From positions 79,223 through 143,222 of the forward strand of contig NZ_JAAVUR010000015.1 in the NCBI RefSeq assembly GCF_018449545.1: a stretch of DNA of 64,000 nucleotides, given 5' to 3'. Position numbers and translations under genes: made by a program. Below are positions 30,901 to 38,978 of this stretch, piece after piece (within the stretch, counting starts at the first letter, position 1; each line of letters opens with the position of its first letter). Source of the DNA: Granulicella sp. dw_53. GTDB taxonomy: Bacteria; Acidobacteriota; Terriglobia; Terriglobales; Acidobacteriaceae. The notes beneath the pieces were generated by a model, which was given only the letters and a program-made list of their open reading frames with translations, did not search any database and was not told where the DNA came from.

Positions 30901-31304
30901 GTGACGGTTATGGTAGTGTCGTCTTCTTCAAACTTCGGAAACTTGTCATCATATTGATCGACAAAGATCTGGACGCCGGACCGGTTTGTAACGGCCGCGG
31001 CCGAGGTGGTGACGTTGGTGTCATTAACCTGGAACAGCAGATACAGAAGCGGACCGTTCCAGACCGCCTGGACAGTCCCGGACGTCTGACAGTCTGTGAG
31101 TTGGGTGGTTAGGGTGGGATTCATGCAGATGGCGATGTTGGAGGGAGTGGCACTGTTCCAGGCCGTCTCGGCTACGCCGTCGACAGTGATTGGGGTAGAG
31201 GTAAACTGCGCATAGAGTTTTGCGTTCTGCGCCGATGCCTCGACCGCTCCCACCATGCCTATGGTGATGGTTAGTATGATTGCGATGAATCGCAGTTTGT
31301 TCAC
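27939..31304 (-). CDS. Multidomain CE15 glucuronoyl esterase with CBM9-like and Ig-like domains
   Basis: CE15 enzymes hydrolyse the ester between 4-O-methylglucuronate of xylan and lignin alcohols. The protein (1121 residues, GTG at 31304 with AGGAGAG six bases upstream) has several parts in order: a signal peptide; a CBM9-like domain (about 28-240); and a CE15 domain (about 310-740), with nucleophile Ser521 in VTGFSRYGKA, MPFDHHEEIA and His689 in GGGGHSLKPSQ. A cadherin-like beta-sandwich (about 760-850), an Ig-like Big3 repeat (850-950) and a Ser/Thr-rich beta domain follow. Two hydrophobic stretches around an RRR motif and a GCGDGG segment end it. The tail suggests envelope anchoring. It is convergent with the hydrolase operon. 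Confidence 0.88.
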   Translation of the reverse strand: MNKLRFIAIILTITIGMVGAVEASAQNAKLYAQFTSTPITVDGVAETAWNSATPSNIAICMNPTLTTQLTDCQTSGTVQAVWNGPLLYLLFQVNDTNVTTSAAAVTNRSGVQIFVDQYDDKFPKFEEDDTTITVTAAGQQSGNATNAGLTIYPTAWSQHLKSYAAALTPTGYTIEIAWYIGDRPLVNDTKIGMDFAIFAASKTTNTNQYQLFWSSGANKGTDSNTMWGDVVLAGYDGASAMQLNTYMLNINVAKANALVRGVWKDETALNKALTDATNVQTTATTQAQIDTANLALDAALRGLRRTGKYPDPYDLPTVNNLPDPFTFFDGTKVKNLADWNKRSAEIIDLAQYYEFGYMPPAPKSLTAVSTSQTSGALAYKSIALTIQDNNRSASFTPVLYLPTTGQPPYPVIVEEDFASSPLFAPPNSAFLSGGYAVLSIPTSDFPSFGLPGVASDDGNHTGAFFKLYPYALDTAGDDRGVLLAWAWGASRGVDALQYLAANDPSYANLLNLNKLVVTGFSRYGKASLVAGLLDSRFLVTAPGGSGSGGAAPYRYDSFGNTPFRQAPFGNVYPWGTSPGAEAMGDHVRHQTHNSNEMIRRFLNDIVPAAVEPRMYKTDTWGYGGRMPFDHHEEIAAIAPRAVLIDNTNDDYADNAEGDAIGYEGAMPVYKFLGAPQNLALDLFMGGGGHSLKPSQAQNIVTFSNSVLFGTALDSATNTQLTTDPYLNAGTYTTYYGGFSTMMPWLTALPHANLLTGLSVSAGALSPAFSQDVTSYNFNVPSGVSITTVTATAEDPKAKITVNGLAIISGQASAGLPLTIGYNTLNIIVTSQDGVAKTYQVVINRNDLLTTTTLDSSNLSSNLNGSVTFTATVTASTSLNAPAGTVTFLDGGSVIGTGALTATSTTASKATYTTTALTAGTHTITATFPGALGFNSSSSAAITQIVTAPAYQAAFSPTTITIARGSSGTSTLTVKPIGGFTGTVTVGCGTPPSHMSCSFSTSTLTFTAASTASQTATITIGTTGMAGLQLPQSPDSTNSHRTMWAFALPCIGLVALFRRRSSGLRNMRLLAAILVCSAAAMLGILGCGDGGSKQAAAGTYTMNVNVTANNVTSNVPLTVTVQ

Positions 31305-31448
31305 TCTGAGCTCTCCTAAAAGGGAAATCGACAACCAGGGCTATGGGAAGTTAAAAGCGAAGATGAAGATACAGACTGTCGTTCGCAACGGGGAAGAAGG
31401 TCTTATCGAATCGGGCGCATTTTTATAGTTCGAGATCGGCGACGTGAG

Positions 31449-31477
31449 AGACAGATACGGTTCCTGACTGTCAGGAA
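31449..31477 (-). promoter_or_regulatory. Palindromic operator, copy 2, upstream of the CE15 gene
   Basis: On the minus strand the block starts with TTCCTGACAGTCAGGAA (31477-31461; a perfect 19-base palindrome when one flanking base pair is added). It continues CCGTATCTGTCT to 31449. It matches the site before the receptor gene in sequence and orientation. It lies 144 bases upstream of the CE15 start, and a TATAAA occurs 21 bases downstream of it (31427-31422). The remainder of 31478-31732 shows nothing I can call. Confidence 0.75.
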
Positions 31478-31732
31478 CTGCGAAATCCGGACTTCTGGAG
31501 GGTATGGGAACGCTGATCGTCGCGAGTACATGGCCGGAGTTGACTACAGCCGCCGCAGAAGGCACCGTTTCGTCGAGGGGAGCTGTGAGGATTAGGTCCT
31601 GGGCGAGAGGCTAAGGGAGGTTGGGTAGATGAGATTTTGTTCTGGAAGTCTCTCGACCTTCAGCAGCAATTTCGAGTGCCATTGATGCGCCCTAACGAGC
31701 GTCCGTCTTCGGGAATTGATTTGTGATGGCAG

Positions 31733-33097
31733 TCAGGCTGTCCGTCGCCGCTGCAGGAGGTAATGCAGCGGGATGCCTAACAGGATGATCGTTGTGCCGA
31801 TGAGGGAGTTGCGGGGCTGGTCGGCGAAGGAGAAGACCAGGAGTATCAGCGCTGCCAGGATGAAGAGCGCCGGAACGACGGGGTATCCCCAGACGCTGTA
31901 GGGGCGGGTCGCCCTTTCTGCGGCGGTCTCGCGGCGGCGGAAGACGAAGACGGAGGCGGTGACCGCGCCGTAGAAGAGCCACTCGGAGAAGATGGCCAGC
32001 GAGAAGAGGCCTTGAAAGGTATTGATGAGCAGTAGGAGGACCGAGGAGAGAGTGGCTTGAAGGATCAGGGCTCGGGAGGGTGTCTTGAAGCGGGGGTGGA
32101 CGTAGGCGAGGCCGCGAAAGAAGAGGCCGTCGCGAGCTGCGGCGAAGGGAATGCGGGCTCCGGTGAGGGAGGAGCCGATGAAGGTCGAGCCGTAGGAGAT
32201 AGCCAGGCCGATCGAGAACAGCCACGCTGCGGCGGGACCTGCGCTGAGGAGGATGGCGTTGACGGCGGGGCGGTCTGCGTGGGCGATGGCGGTCGCGGGC
32301 AGGACGTATTGGATTGCGGCGTTGGTCATCATGTAGAGCACGCCGACGATGCTGACTCCGCCGATGAGGGCGAAGGGCAGGCTGCGCTGCGGGTTCTGGA
32401 TCTCGCCGGCGGTGTGAGTAACGTCGGACCAGCCGTCGTAGGCCCAGAGGGCAGCGATGAGGGCGACCATGAATCCGGAGAAGCCGCCGCGCGTTCCCGC
32501 GTAGTGTGTGGAGAAGTTGGCGGTGGTGCCGTGGCCGCCGAAGAAGCACAGTCCAACGACGGTAAGGACCATCGCTACTTTCAGACCCATCAGGACGCGT
32601 TGGGTGTTGCCGGCTTTGCGTGTGCCGAGGATGTTGAGGCCAGTGATGAGCCAGACGAAGGCGATGGCGACGAGTTGACCGTAGACGACGTGGGGCACGA
32701 CGGTGCCGGAGAGAAACGAGAAGGCGGAGAAGTTTCCCAACACGCGGACGACGCCCGATGCGATGGACGCGATGGAGGAGGGTTTGGCGATGGTGACCTG
32801 CGTCCACATGAAGACGAAGGCAGTCAGGTCTCCGTAAGCTTCGCGCAGGAAGGCATACTCGCCGCCATACTTCGGGCGGGAGGAGGCGATCTCGGCGTAG
32901 GTCATGGCACCGAAGAGGGAGAGCAGACCGCCGACGATCCAGACGGCGTAGACCGTGACGGAGGAGCCTACGGCGGCCATCATCTCGCGAGGCACCAGAA
33001 AGATGCCGCTGCCGATGATGATGCCGACCACGATGGAGGTCGCGTGAGAGGCGTTCAGGACGCGGGGAAGTTCGTGCGCTTCGTCGAGCTGGGCCAT
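31733..33097 (-). CDS. Amino-acid permease of the APC superfamily
   Basis: The protein has 454 residues and about 12 hydrophobic segments. It starts with the APC signature SIVVGIIIGSGIFLVP in the first membrane helix and has ASSRPKYGGEYAFLREAYG after helix 2. This places it near the LAT/amino-acid permease branch of secondary transporters. Its substrate cannot be assigned. It lies 48 bases downstream of the glycosyltransferase gene on the same strand, but no functional link is evident. It is on the far side of the CE15 promoter region and probably not part of the xylan locus. Confidence 0.88.
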   Translation of the reverse strand: MAQLDEAHELPRVLNASHATSIVVGIIIGSGIFLVPREMMAAVGSSVTVYAVWIVGGLLSLFGAMTYAEIASSRPKYGGEYAFLREAYGDLTAFVFMWTQVTIAKPSSIASIASGVVRVLGNFSAFSFLSGTVVPHVVYGQLVAIAFVWLITGLNILGTRKAGNTQRVLMGLKVAMVLTVVGLCFFGGHGTTANFSTHYAGTRGGFSGFMVALIAALWAYDGWSDVTHTAGEIQNPQRSLPFALIGGVSIVGVLYMMTNAAIQYVLPATAIAHADRPAVNAILLSAGPAAAWLFSIGLAISYGSTFIGSSLTGARIPFAAARDGLFFRGLAYVHPRFKTPSRALILQATLSSVLLLLINTFQGLFSLAIFSEWLFYGAVTASVFVFRRRETAAERATRPYSVWGYPVVPALFILAALILLVFSFADQPRNSLIGTTIILLGIPLHYLLQRRRTA

Positions 33098-33145
33098 GGT
33101 GGTCTGAGGCAGGTTAGCACATGGCCTGTTTTTCCCATCGGACGG

Positions 33146-34753
33146 CTAGATATACATCTTGAACGAGAGCCAATCGTCGAGGACGTTTTTTATGCGGCCA
33201 CGGACGAGGTAGATGTTGCGGTGTTCAAAGGGCATAGAGTAAGTCGTCCCCATCTGTCCGACGACCTCGACGGAGCGGTAGAACTTGCGCATCTCTTCTG
33301 GCTTTGCACCGTTGATGACGATCATGAGCTCTCCTGTCGCATCGCCCGGTCCCCAGAGGTAGTAGCTGTTGTGGCCGCTGATCGTTGTGGGAAGGTTCTG
33401 GCCGAGGAAGTCGACGGCGCTGGCTTCGCCGTAGTTCGAGCAGTAGATGCTGACGATCTTTTGATCGGCGGGAGAGAGCGCTTGATAGACGCGGGTGACC
33501 TGATCCACCTCCTCCTGCCAGCCAAAGCGGTCGGCGTAGAACTGCGGCAAGGGGCCGCTGGACGCGTTCTCTGTGTTGCCCTCCGTATCGTAGAGGTGGG
33601 TTGCTTTGGTATAAGCCAGCCACGTATCGGGACGCAACACAGGGATTGCCATCGGCAGAATAAGCGCTCCTGTTAACAAGAGCGCAGACTCCAGGATGGG
33701 GAAGGCAAAGACCCGGTCGTCCGCGACGGCACGGCGTGAGGCGAATCTCCTCTCCCAGGCGATACCCCCTGCGGCGAAGAGGATGGGGTAGACCGGAGCA
33801 ACGTAGTAGTCCTTGGCATGCAGGGCCATCATTCCTACGAGGAAGAAAAGAAACATTAGGCCAAGCCAGCGCCAGCTCTTTGCCAGCGGATTTCGCAGCA
33901 GCCAGATAAGTCCGGCGCCCCAGATGAGGAGGGTGACGGGATGGAGGTTGAGGATCTGCTTGCCAAGAAAGGGGATCGGCGCGAGCTTGATGTTCTTGTT
34001 CTCGACCTGCCCATTGTGGAGAAACTCAAGCGTCGGCCAGTGGTTGTGGATCTGCCAGAGGAGATTGGGCAGCGCGATAAGGATCAGAAGTGCGACTCCA
34101 GCAGCGGCCCACCGGCTGGCTAGCAGACGGCGCTGCGGAGTCAGGAGCAGGGCGACTAAAAGCGCGACAAGGAAGAAGGTCATGGATGGCTTGTTCAGCA
34201 AGCCAAGTCCGCCGGAGAGCCCGAAGAGCAGCCAGTAGCGGTTGTCTCCAGCACGAACGATCAGAATCAGGGCGAGCAGGCAGGTCATCCAGAAGAAGGA
34301 CTCCATAGAGTTCATGGAGAGGAAGCTATCTGTGCCTAGATACTGTGGAGCAACCAGAACCCCGATCATCGCCAGCGCCTGTGCGGGACGGCGTCCGCCC
34401 AGCGCCCATGCGAGCATTCCCGTAAGAAACACCCTTCCCGCGCCACCCACTGCGGAGAGCATGCGGATTCCAGCCAGCGACTTTCCGAAGAGAGCCAGGG
34501 CCAGATTGGCTTGAATGGCGACTCCAGGGCCGTGGTCGACGTACCCCCAGGCGAAGTGCCGTCCGCAGAGGATGTAGTACATCTCGTCACGGAAGTAGCC
34601 GTAGCCGAGGTGCGCCTGCCAGAGGTTCGTTACGATATGGAATACCAGCTTGAAGGCGCTGAAGAGAAAGGCAAGTCGTAGCGCGGCTGAGAGCGTCGGA
34701 TCTGCCGGTCGAACTACGGTCGTGCGGGTTCCGGGCATTTGCTGAGTCTCCAT
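33146..34753 (-). CDS. ArnT/PMT-like membrane glycosyltransferase (GT39/GT83 type)
   Basis: The protein (535 residues) has many membrane helices and the first-loop acidic motif YGYFRDEMYYI, typical of GT-C enzymes that use polyprenyl-phosphate sugars on the periplasmic face. The conserved stretch AWGYVDHGPGVAI follows. A soluble C-terminal domain begins near residue 390. Likely jobs are transfer of a sugar to lipid A or to a protein; the acceptor is unknown. The N-terminal start is not certain, as a second Met lies six codons downstream. Confidence 0.85.
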   Translation of the reverse strand: METQQMPGTRTTVVRPADPTLSAALRLAFLFSAFKLVFHIVTNLWQAHLGYGYFRDEMYYILCGRHFAWGYVDHGPGVAIQANLALALFGKSLAGIRMLSAVGGAGRVFLTGMLAWALGGRRPAQALAMIGVLVAPQYLGTDSFLSMNSMESFFWMTCLLALILIVRAGDNRYWLLFGLSGGLGLLNKPSMTFFLVALLVALLLTPQRRLLASRWAAAGVALLILIALPNLLWQIHNHWPTLEFLHNGQVENKNIKLAPIPFLGKQILNLHPVTLLIWGAGLIWLLRNPLAKSWRWLGLMFLFFLVGMMALHAKDYYVAPVYPILFAAGGIAWERRFASRRAVADDRVFAFPILESALLLTGALILPMAIPVLRPDTWLAYTKATHLYDTEGNTENASSGPLPQFYADRFGWQEEVDQVTRVYQALSPADQKIVSIYCSNYGEASAVDFLGQNLPTTISGHNSYYLWGPGDATGELMIVINGAKPEEMRKFYRSVEVVGQMGTTYSMPFEHRNIYLVRGRIKNVLDDWLSFKMYI

Positions 34754-34921
34754 GGGGTTAGCATGGCATACGGTGACAGGCAGCCTACAGTTCCACGGTT
34801 ATAGATAGAATTTATTTATTCCCATTAAGTTTGCATCTCAGAGTATGTCTCGGCGCAGCGACGGCTACACGGGCGACAGAGCGGTGGGTTTTCAAACGTA
34901 TCTCAGGATCGGAGCAAAAGT

Positions 34922-35821
34922 ATGGACTGGAACTCGGGTGGAATGAGTGACGATGTAGAGGATCGGCGCAGCGATTCGGGCGGCGGTGGATTCAATTTTG
35001 GCGGAGGCGGTCTCGGAATCGTCGGTTTCGTCGTCTTGATCCTGATTAGCCTGGTGACGGGACGGAACTACATCGGCAGCTACCTCTCCGGGGGCGGAGC
35101 CGCGCCGCAGACACGTTCAGCACCGGCGCAGAGTGGTGGCCGATTGTCGGAGTCTGCCGAGGAGGATCGCTCCGCGCATCTCGTGTCCTTCGTGCTGGAC
35201 GATGTTCAGAAGACGTGGCCAGCGATTCTCGCGGAACAAAACGTGCGTTACCGGAAGGCAAAGCTGGTGCTCTTCCGGGGAAGAACCTACTCGGGTTGCG
35301 GGACCGCGCAGGCGGCGACGGGACCCTTCTATTGTCCGGCGGACGAGAAGGTCTACATCGACCTAAGTTTCTGGGACGAACTGGCCAAGCTCGGAGGCGG
35401 AAGGAGCGAGTTCGCGCAGGCCTACGTGGTGGCGCATGAGTTAGGACATCATGTGCAGAAGATCCTCGGCATCGAGTCGCAGGTGCGGCGGCTGAGCAGC
35501 CAGGATCCCGCACAGCGCAATCATCTCTCCGTAGATCTGGAGTTGCAGGCAGACTGCTTTGCCGGAGTATGGGCGCACAGCACGGAGGAGCGGAAGATCG
35601 TGCACGAGTCCGACATCGACGCGGGCCTGAAGGCCGCGGCCGCGGTAGGAGACGACCATATCCAACGGATGTCGCGTGGCACTGTGAGCCCGGAGAGCTT
35701 TACTCACGGCACAAGCGCGCAGCGACAGATGTGGTTCCGCCGAGGGCTTGAGGGTGGGACTGTGGCAAATTGCAATACCTTCAAGGCAGGCGGCAGTGCT
35801 TCGAGCGACGACGCTCAGTAG
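34922..35821 (+). CDS. Neutral zinc metallopeptidase, YpfJ/KPN_02809 family
   Basis: The protein (299 residues) has a Gly-rich cytoplasmic N-terminus, one membrane helix (about 31-48) and an exported catalytic domain. The zinc-binding HELGHH motif has His172, Glu173 and His176, and a third ligand candidate lies in LELQADCFAGVW. Two cysteines (SGCGT, FYCPA) are typical of the family. Its protease activity is presumed from the motif, and no substrate is established. It is convergent with uvrC, only three bases separating the stops. Confidence 0.92.
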   Translation: MDWNSGGMSDDVEDRRSDSGGGGFNFGGGGLGIVGFVVLILISLVTGRNYIGSYLSGGGAAPQTRSAPAQSGGRLSESAEEDRSAHLVSFVLDDVQKTWPAILAEQNVRYRKAKLVLFRGRTYSGCGTAQAATGPFYCPADEKVYIDLSFWDELAKLGGGRSEFAQAYVVAHELGHHVQKILGIESQVRRLSSQDPAQRNHLSVDLELQADCFAGVWAHSTEERKIVHESDIDAGLKAAAAVGDDHIQRMSRGTVSPESFTHGTSAQRQMWFRRGLEGGTVANCNTFKAGGSASSDDAQ

Positions 35822-35824
35822 GAG

Positions 35825-37813
35825 CTATTGCAATACGGTCAACGTCTCGTTCGCCTTCGCAACGTCTCCGTCGAAGTACCTGCGAATCTTCTCCGCAGTA
35901 GCCGCATTGACCACTGCCGTCAGCGCGTCCGGCGGAGCCTGACGGATACCGCGCAGGCTGCCGAAGTGCTCCAGCAGGCGTTGCCGCGTGCGCGGACCGA
36001 CGCCGGGGATGGCGAGTAGCTCGCTGTCGCGGTCCCGCATCTCGCGGCGCTTGCGATGGTAGGTGACGGCGAAGCGGTGGCTCTCGTCTCGAATCTTTTG
36101 CATCAGGTGCAGTACAGGAGAGCGGCGATCGAGCACGACGGGGTCGTCCTCCTGCCCATGGACGTAGATGATCTCCTCGCGCTTGGCGATGCTGGCGAGC
36201 GGCTGCAAGGTGACGCCGATCTCTTCGAGCGCCGCGTAGGCCGCGTGCAACTGCCCGAGTCCGCCATCGATCAGGATGAGGGAGGGGAAGGGCTTCTTAT
36301 CTTCCTGCAAACGCTTATAGCGGCGCTGGATCACCTCGCGCATGCTGGCGAAGTCGTCGACTCCCGTGACGGTTCTTACCTGGAACTTGCGGTAGTCGGC
36401 CTTCTTCATGGCGCCGTCCTCCCAGACGACCATGGAGGCGACTGTCTCCGCGCCCTGGATGTGCGAGATGTCGAAGCACTCGATGCGACGGGGCAGCTCC
36501 TCCAGCGTGAGGGCCTCTTGCAGTGACTCCTGAATGGCCTTGATGCTTGGTTGGAGAACGCGGAAGCGCTGGTCGTACGATTGCTTGGCGTTCTGGCAGA
36601 CGAGGTCGACGAGCGACCGCTTCTCTCCCCGTTGCGGTGCGGCGATCTCGATCCGGTGGCCGGCGCGTTCGGTCAGCAGCTCGGCGAGAAGGGCGCGGTC
36701 GGGGAAGTCCACCGGCACCAGGATCGATCGTGGTACGTAACTCTGATCGAGGTAGAGCTGTTTGACCAGCGCGGAGAAGAAGGCAGCCGGAGAGAATGCG
36801 CCGTTGAGCTCCGTGAGGCCAGAGTGCTGCGTGACGGGGACGTCTTCCGCGACCTCGGGGGCAGGCTGCGAGGGGTCCGGTTCAAGACGCGGTACGGACT
36901 CGACCGCGGTCCCGCCCTCGGTGCCCTCATTCAAACGAGTCGAGAGTGACTCGGGCAGCTCCTCCCAGAAGAAGTCGCGGCGGTCGACGATCTTGCCTCC
37001 ACGCATGTGGAAGAGGTTCACGGCCAGCATGTCATTCTCGTAGTGGAAGCCGAAGACATCGGCGTCTTCGTTGTCGGTGGTCGCGATGCGCTGCTTGTCC
37101 TGCATCTGGTGGACGGTGACGACCTGGTCGCGTAGTTTTGCGGCGAGCTCGAACTGCTCGTTTTGAGCCGCTGCCGCCATGCGCTTGGTCAGCAGTGATT
37201 CGAGCTCTCCGGTGCGGCCTTCGAGGAAGAGCTGCACATCGCGAATGGTCTCTTTGTAGACCTCGGGAGTCGTCAGCCCCTCGACGCAAGGCCCGAGGCA
37301 GCGCTTGATGTAGTACTGCAGGCAGGCGCGCGGATGGTAGCGTGAGAGGTCGACCTTACAGCTTGGGATGAGGAAGCTGCGATGGATAAGGTCGACGAGA
37401 CGATAAGCCAGGTTGCCGGGGAAGTACGGGCCGAAGTACTGACCTCCGTCCTTGCGGAGCTTTCGCGTGACGAAGACCTTGGGGTAGCGGTCGCCCATGG
37501 TGAGCTTGATGTAGGGATAGGTCTTGTCGTCGCGCAGCAGGATGTTGAAGCGGGGCTTGCGCTGCTTGATGAGGTTGTTTTCAAGCGCCAACGCCTCGCG
37601 CTCGTTGTCGACGGTGATGTACTCGAGGTCGACCGCCTCGCGCATGAGGGAGCCGGTCTTGGCGTTAGCCTGCGAGGCTTCGAGGAAGTAGGAGCGCACC
37701 CTAGCCCGCAGATTCTTCGCCTTACCGACGTAGATGACCTCTCCCTCCGCGTTCTTATAGAGGTAGCAACCCGGTTGGGTGGGGAGCGTGCGTATTTTCT
37801 CGAGCAGATCCAT
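35825..37813 (-). CDS. uvrC: Excinuclease ABC subunit C (UvrC)
   Basis: UvrC makes the two incisions in nucleotide-excision repair. The protein (662 residues) has the GIY-YIG domain at the N-terminus (GCYLYKNAEGEVIYVGKAKNLRARVRSY in the first 45 residues) and a UVR helix pair near 200-240. The RNase H-like endonuclease domain starts around residue 380 with FDISHIQGAE. The helix-hairpin-helix pair is at the end (IPGVGPRTRQRLLEHFGS). An acidic, Pro-rich linker near 290-340 is extra compared with short UvrC forms. Start and length are as expected. Confidence 0.97.
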   Translation of the reverse strand: MDLLEKIRTLPTQPGCYLYKNAEGEVIYVGKAKNLRARVRSYFLEASQANAKTGSLMREAVDLEYITVDNEREALALENNLIKQRKPRFNILLRDDKTYPYIKLTMGDRYPKVFVTRKLRKDGGQYFGPYFPGNLAYRLVDLIHRSFLIPSCKVDLSRYHPRACLQYYIKRCLGPCVEGLTTPEVYKETIRDVQLFLEGRTGELESLLTKRMAAAAQNEQFELAAKLRDQVVTVHQMQDKQRIATTDNEDADVFGFHYENDMLAVNLFHMRGGKIVDRRDFFWEELPESLSTRLNEGTEGGTAVESVPRLEPDPSQPAPEVAEDVPVTQHSGLTELNGAFSPAAFFSALVKQLYLDQSYVPRSILVPVDFPDRALLAELLTERAGHRIEIAAPQRGEKRSLVDLVCQNAKQSYDQRFRVLQPSIKAIQESLQEALTLEELPRRIECFDISHIQGAETVASMVVWEDGAMKKADYRKFQVRTVTGVDDFASMREVIQRRYKRLQEDKKPFPSLILIDGGLGQLHAAYAALEEIGVTLQPLASIAKREEIIYVHGQEDDPVVLDRRSPVLHLMQKIRDESHRFAVTYHRKRREMRDRDSELLAIPGVGPRTRQRLLEHFGSLRGIRQAPPDALTAVVNAATAEKIRRYFDGDVAKANETLTVLQ

Positions 37814-38033
37814 GTAGCTGGCAGCGCCAAGGGGGAAGGCGTATTCCTAGTTTAGTTCGTTAGGCTTATGTGCAGAATGAGTGAGTTACGGATTAGGAGT
37901 CTTCCAACGAGATCCGGTAGATTTGACTCTATAGTCCCCCAAAAGTTCCGAGCCGTTTTAGTCCCGAAACGGCGCAAATCTTTGCAAATTCCCGTAGATC
38001 CAACAATGCAAAGCACTTAAGTCGACCTTTTGT

Positions 38034-38051
38034 TTGGCATGGAAATTGCAT
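38034..38051 (+). promoter_or_regulatory. Sigma-54 (-24/-12) promoter for the OmpA-like lipoprotein gene
   Basis: TTGGCATGGAAATTGCAT fits the sigma-54 consensus TTGGCACGNNNNTTGCA with one change; the GG and GC dinucleotides are exactly 10 bases apart. It lies 75 bases before the ATG at 38126, leaving a leader of about 60 bases. The rest of the gap 37814-38033 has only a small inverted repeat, GCCGTTT with AAACGGC near 37955. Confidence 0.8.
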
Positions 38052-38125
38052 CACCAGAAGCGTTGCAAGAGACAGCTTTTTATTGGAAGTCCATTGAAAG
38101 AACGGTTTTATAAGGAGATGACGCG

Positions 38126-38911
38126 ATGAATCCCAGTATGATCCAAGCTCCAAATCAAAGTAGGGAGTCGGTTGTCCATCGAGCGATTACGGCGGCAGGT
38201 ACTGTCCTCGCAGGCAGTCTTGTGCTGGCACTTACGGTAGGTTGCTCGACGAAGAATTATGTGAAGTCCCAAACGACCCCGATCATCCAGCAGACCAATG
38301 AACTGGATACCAAGACAGCGGCGGATCACAGGAACATCGTAGATACGGATCAGCGTGCTCAGAGCGGCATCGCTGGAGCACAAAGTGCAGCGAGCACTGC
38401 GGATCAGCATGCCCTCGCGGCAGGACAGGCTGCTAATACCGCCAATCAATCGGCCCAGGAGGCATATAACCGGGTCGATAGCCTAAGCGGTGTCGTCGCC
38501 AACTTGGATAACTACAAGCCCCTGGCGGAGGTGAATGTAACCTTCGGCTTCGACAAATCGGTTCTAACTGCCGCTGACCGCAAGCAGCTCGACGACCTCG
38601 CCACGACGGTGCAGTCCGCACGCGGTTACATCCTGCAAGTAACTGGTGGCACGGACTCTACGGGCGACGCGAACTATAACTATCAGTTGAGCCAGCGCCG
38701 TGCCGATGCCGTCGTGAACTATCTCGCGACTAAGTACAACATCCCGCCGCATAAGTTTTATCTGGTAGGTATCGGAAAGGATCAGCAGGTAGCAAGTGAT
38801 CGCACCGCCGCAGGCCGTGCCCAGAATCGCCGTGTGGAGATCAAGCTGCTCTCGAATCAAACCTCGGGCAATGGTACGACGGCTCGTAGTGGTCAACCGA
38901 GCGGTATGTAG
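38126..38911 (+). CDS. OmpA-family lipoprotein with peptidoglycan-binding domain
   Basis: The protein (261 residues) has a lipoprotein signal ending in LTVGC, with Cys near residue 40. An Ala/Gln-rich helical region (about 50-125, probably coiled coil) comes next. The C-terminal OmpA-like domain (about 135-255) shows VTFGFDKSVLTAADRKQL, NYQLSQRRADAVVNYL and GRAQNRRVEIKL. It should tether the outer membrane to the cell wall. The ATG has AAGGAG nine bases upstream. Expression from a sigma-54 promoter suggests control by an NtrC-type activator rather than constitutive synthesis, which is unusual for a structural envelope protein. Confidence 0.92.
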   Translation: MNPSMIQAPNQSRESVVHRAITAAGTVLAGSLVLALTVGCSTKNYVKSQTTPIIQQTNELDTKTAADHRNIVDTDQRAQSGIAGAQSAASTADQHALAAGQAANTANQSAQEAYNRVDSLSGVVANLDNYKPLAEVNVTFGFDKSVLTAADRKQLDDLATTVQSARGYILQVTGGTDSTGDANYNYQLSQRRADAVVNYLATKYNIPPHKFYLVGIGKDQQVASDRTAAGRAQNRRVEIKLLSNQTSGNGTTARSGQPSGM

Positions 38912-38939
38912 TTTTACTTAGCCTCCAACCAGTTACAAC

Positions 38940-38978
38940 AAAGCCTGCCAGTCTGATCTTTCAGATGGCAGGCTTTTT
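38940..38978. terminator. Intrinsic terminator after the OmpA-like gene
   Basis: AAAGCCTGCCA (38940-38950) pairs perfectly with TGGCAGGCTTT (38966-38976), followed by more T. The A-rich left flank makes it usable from the other strand, where the DUF3311 gene ends inside it. Confidence 0.92.
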
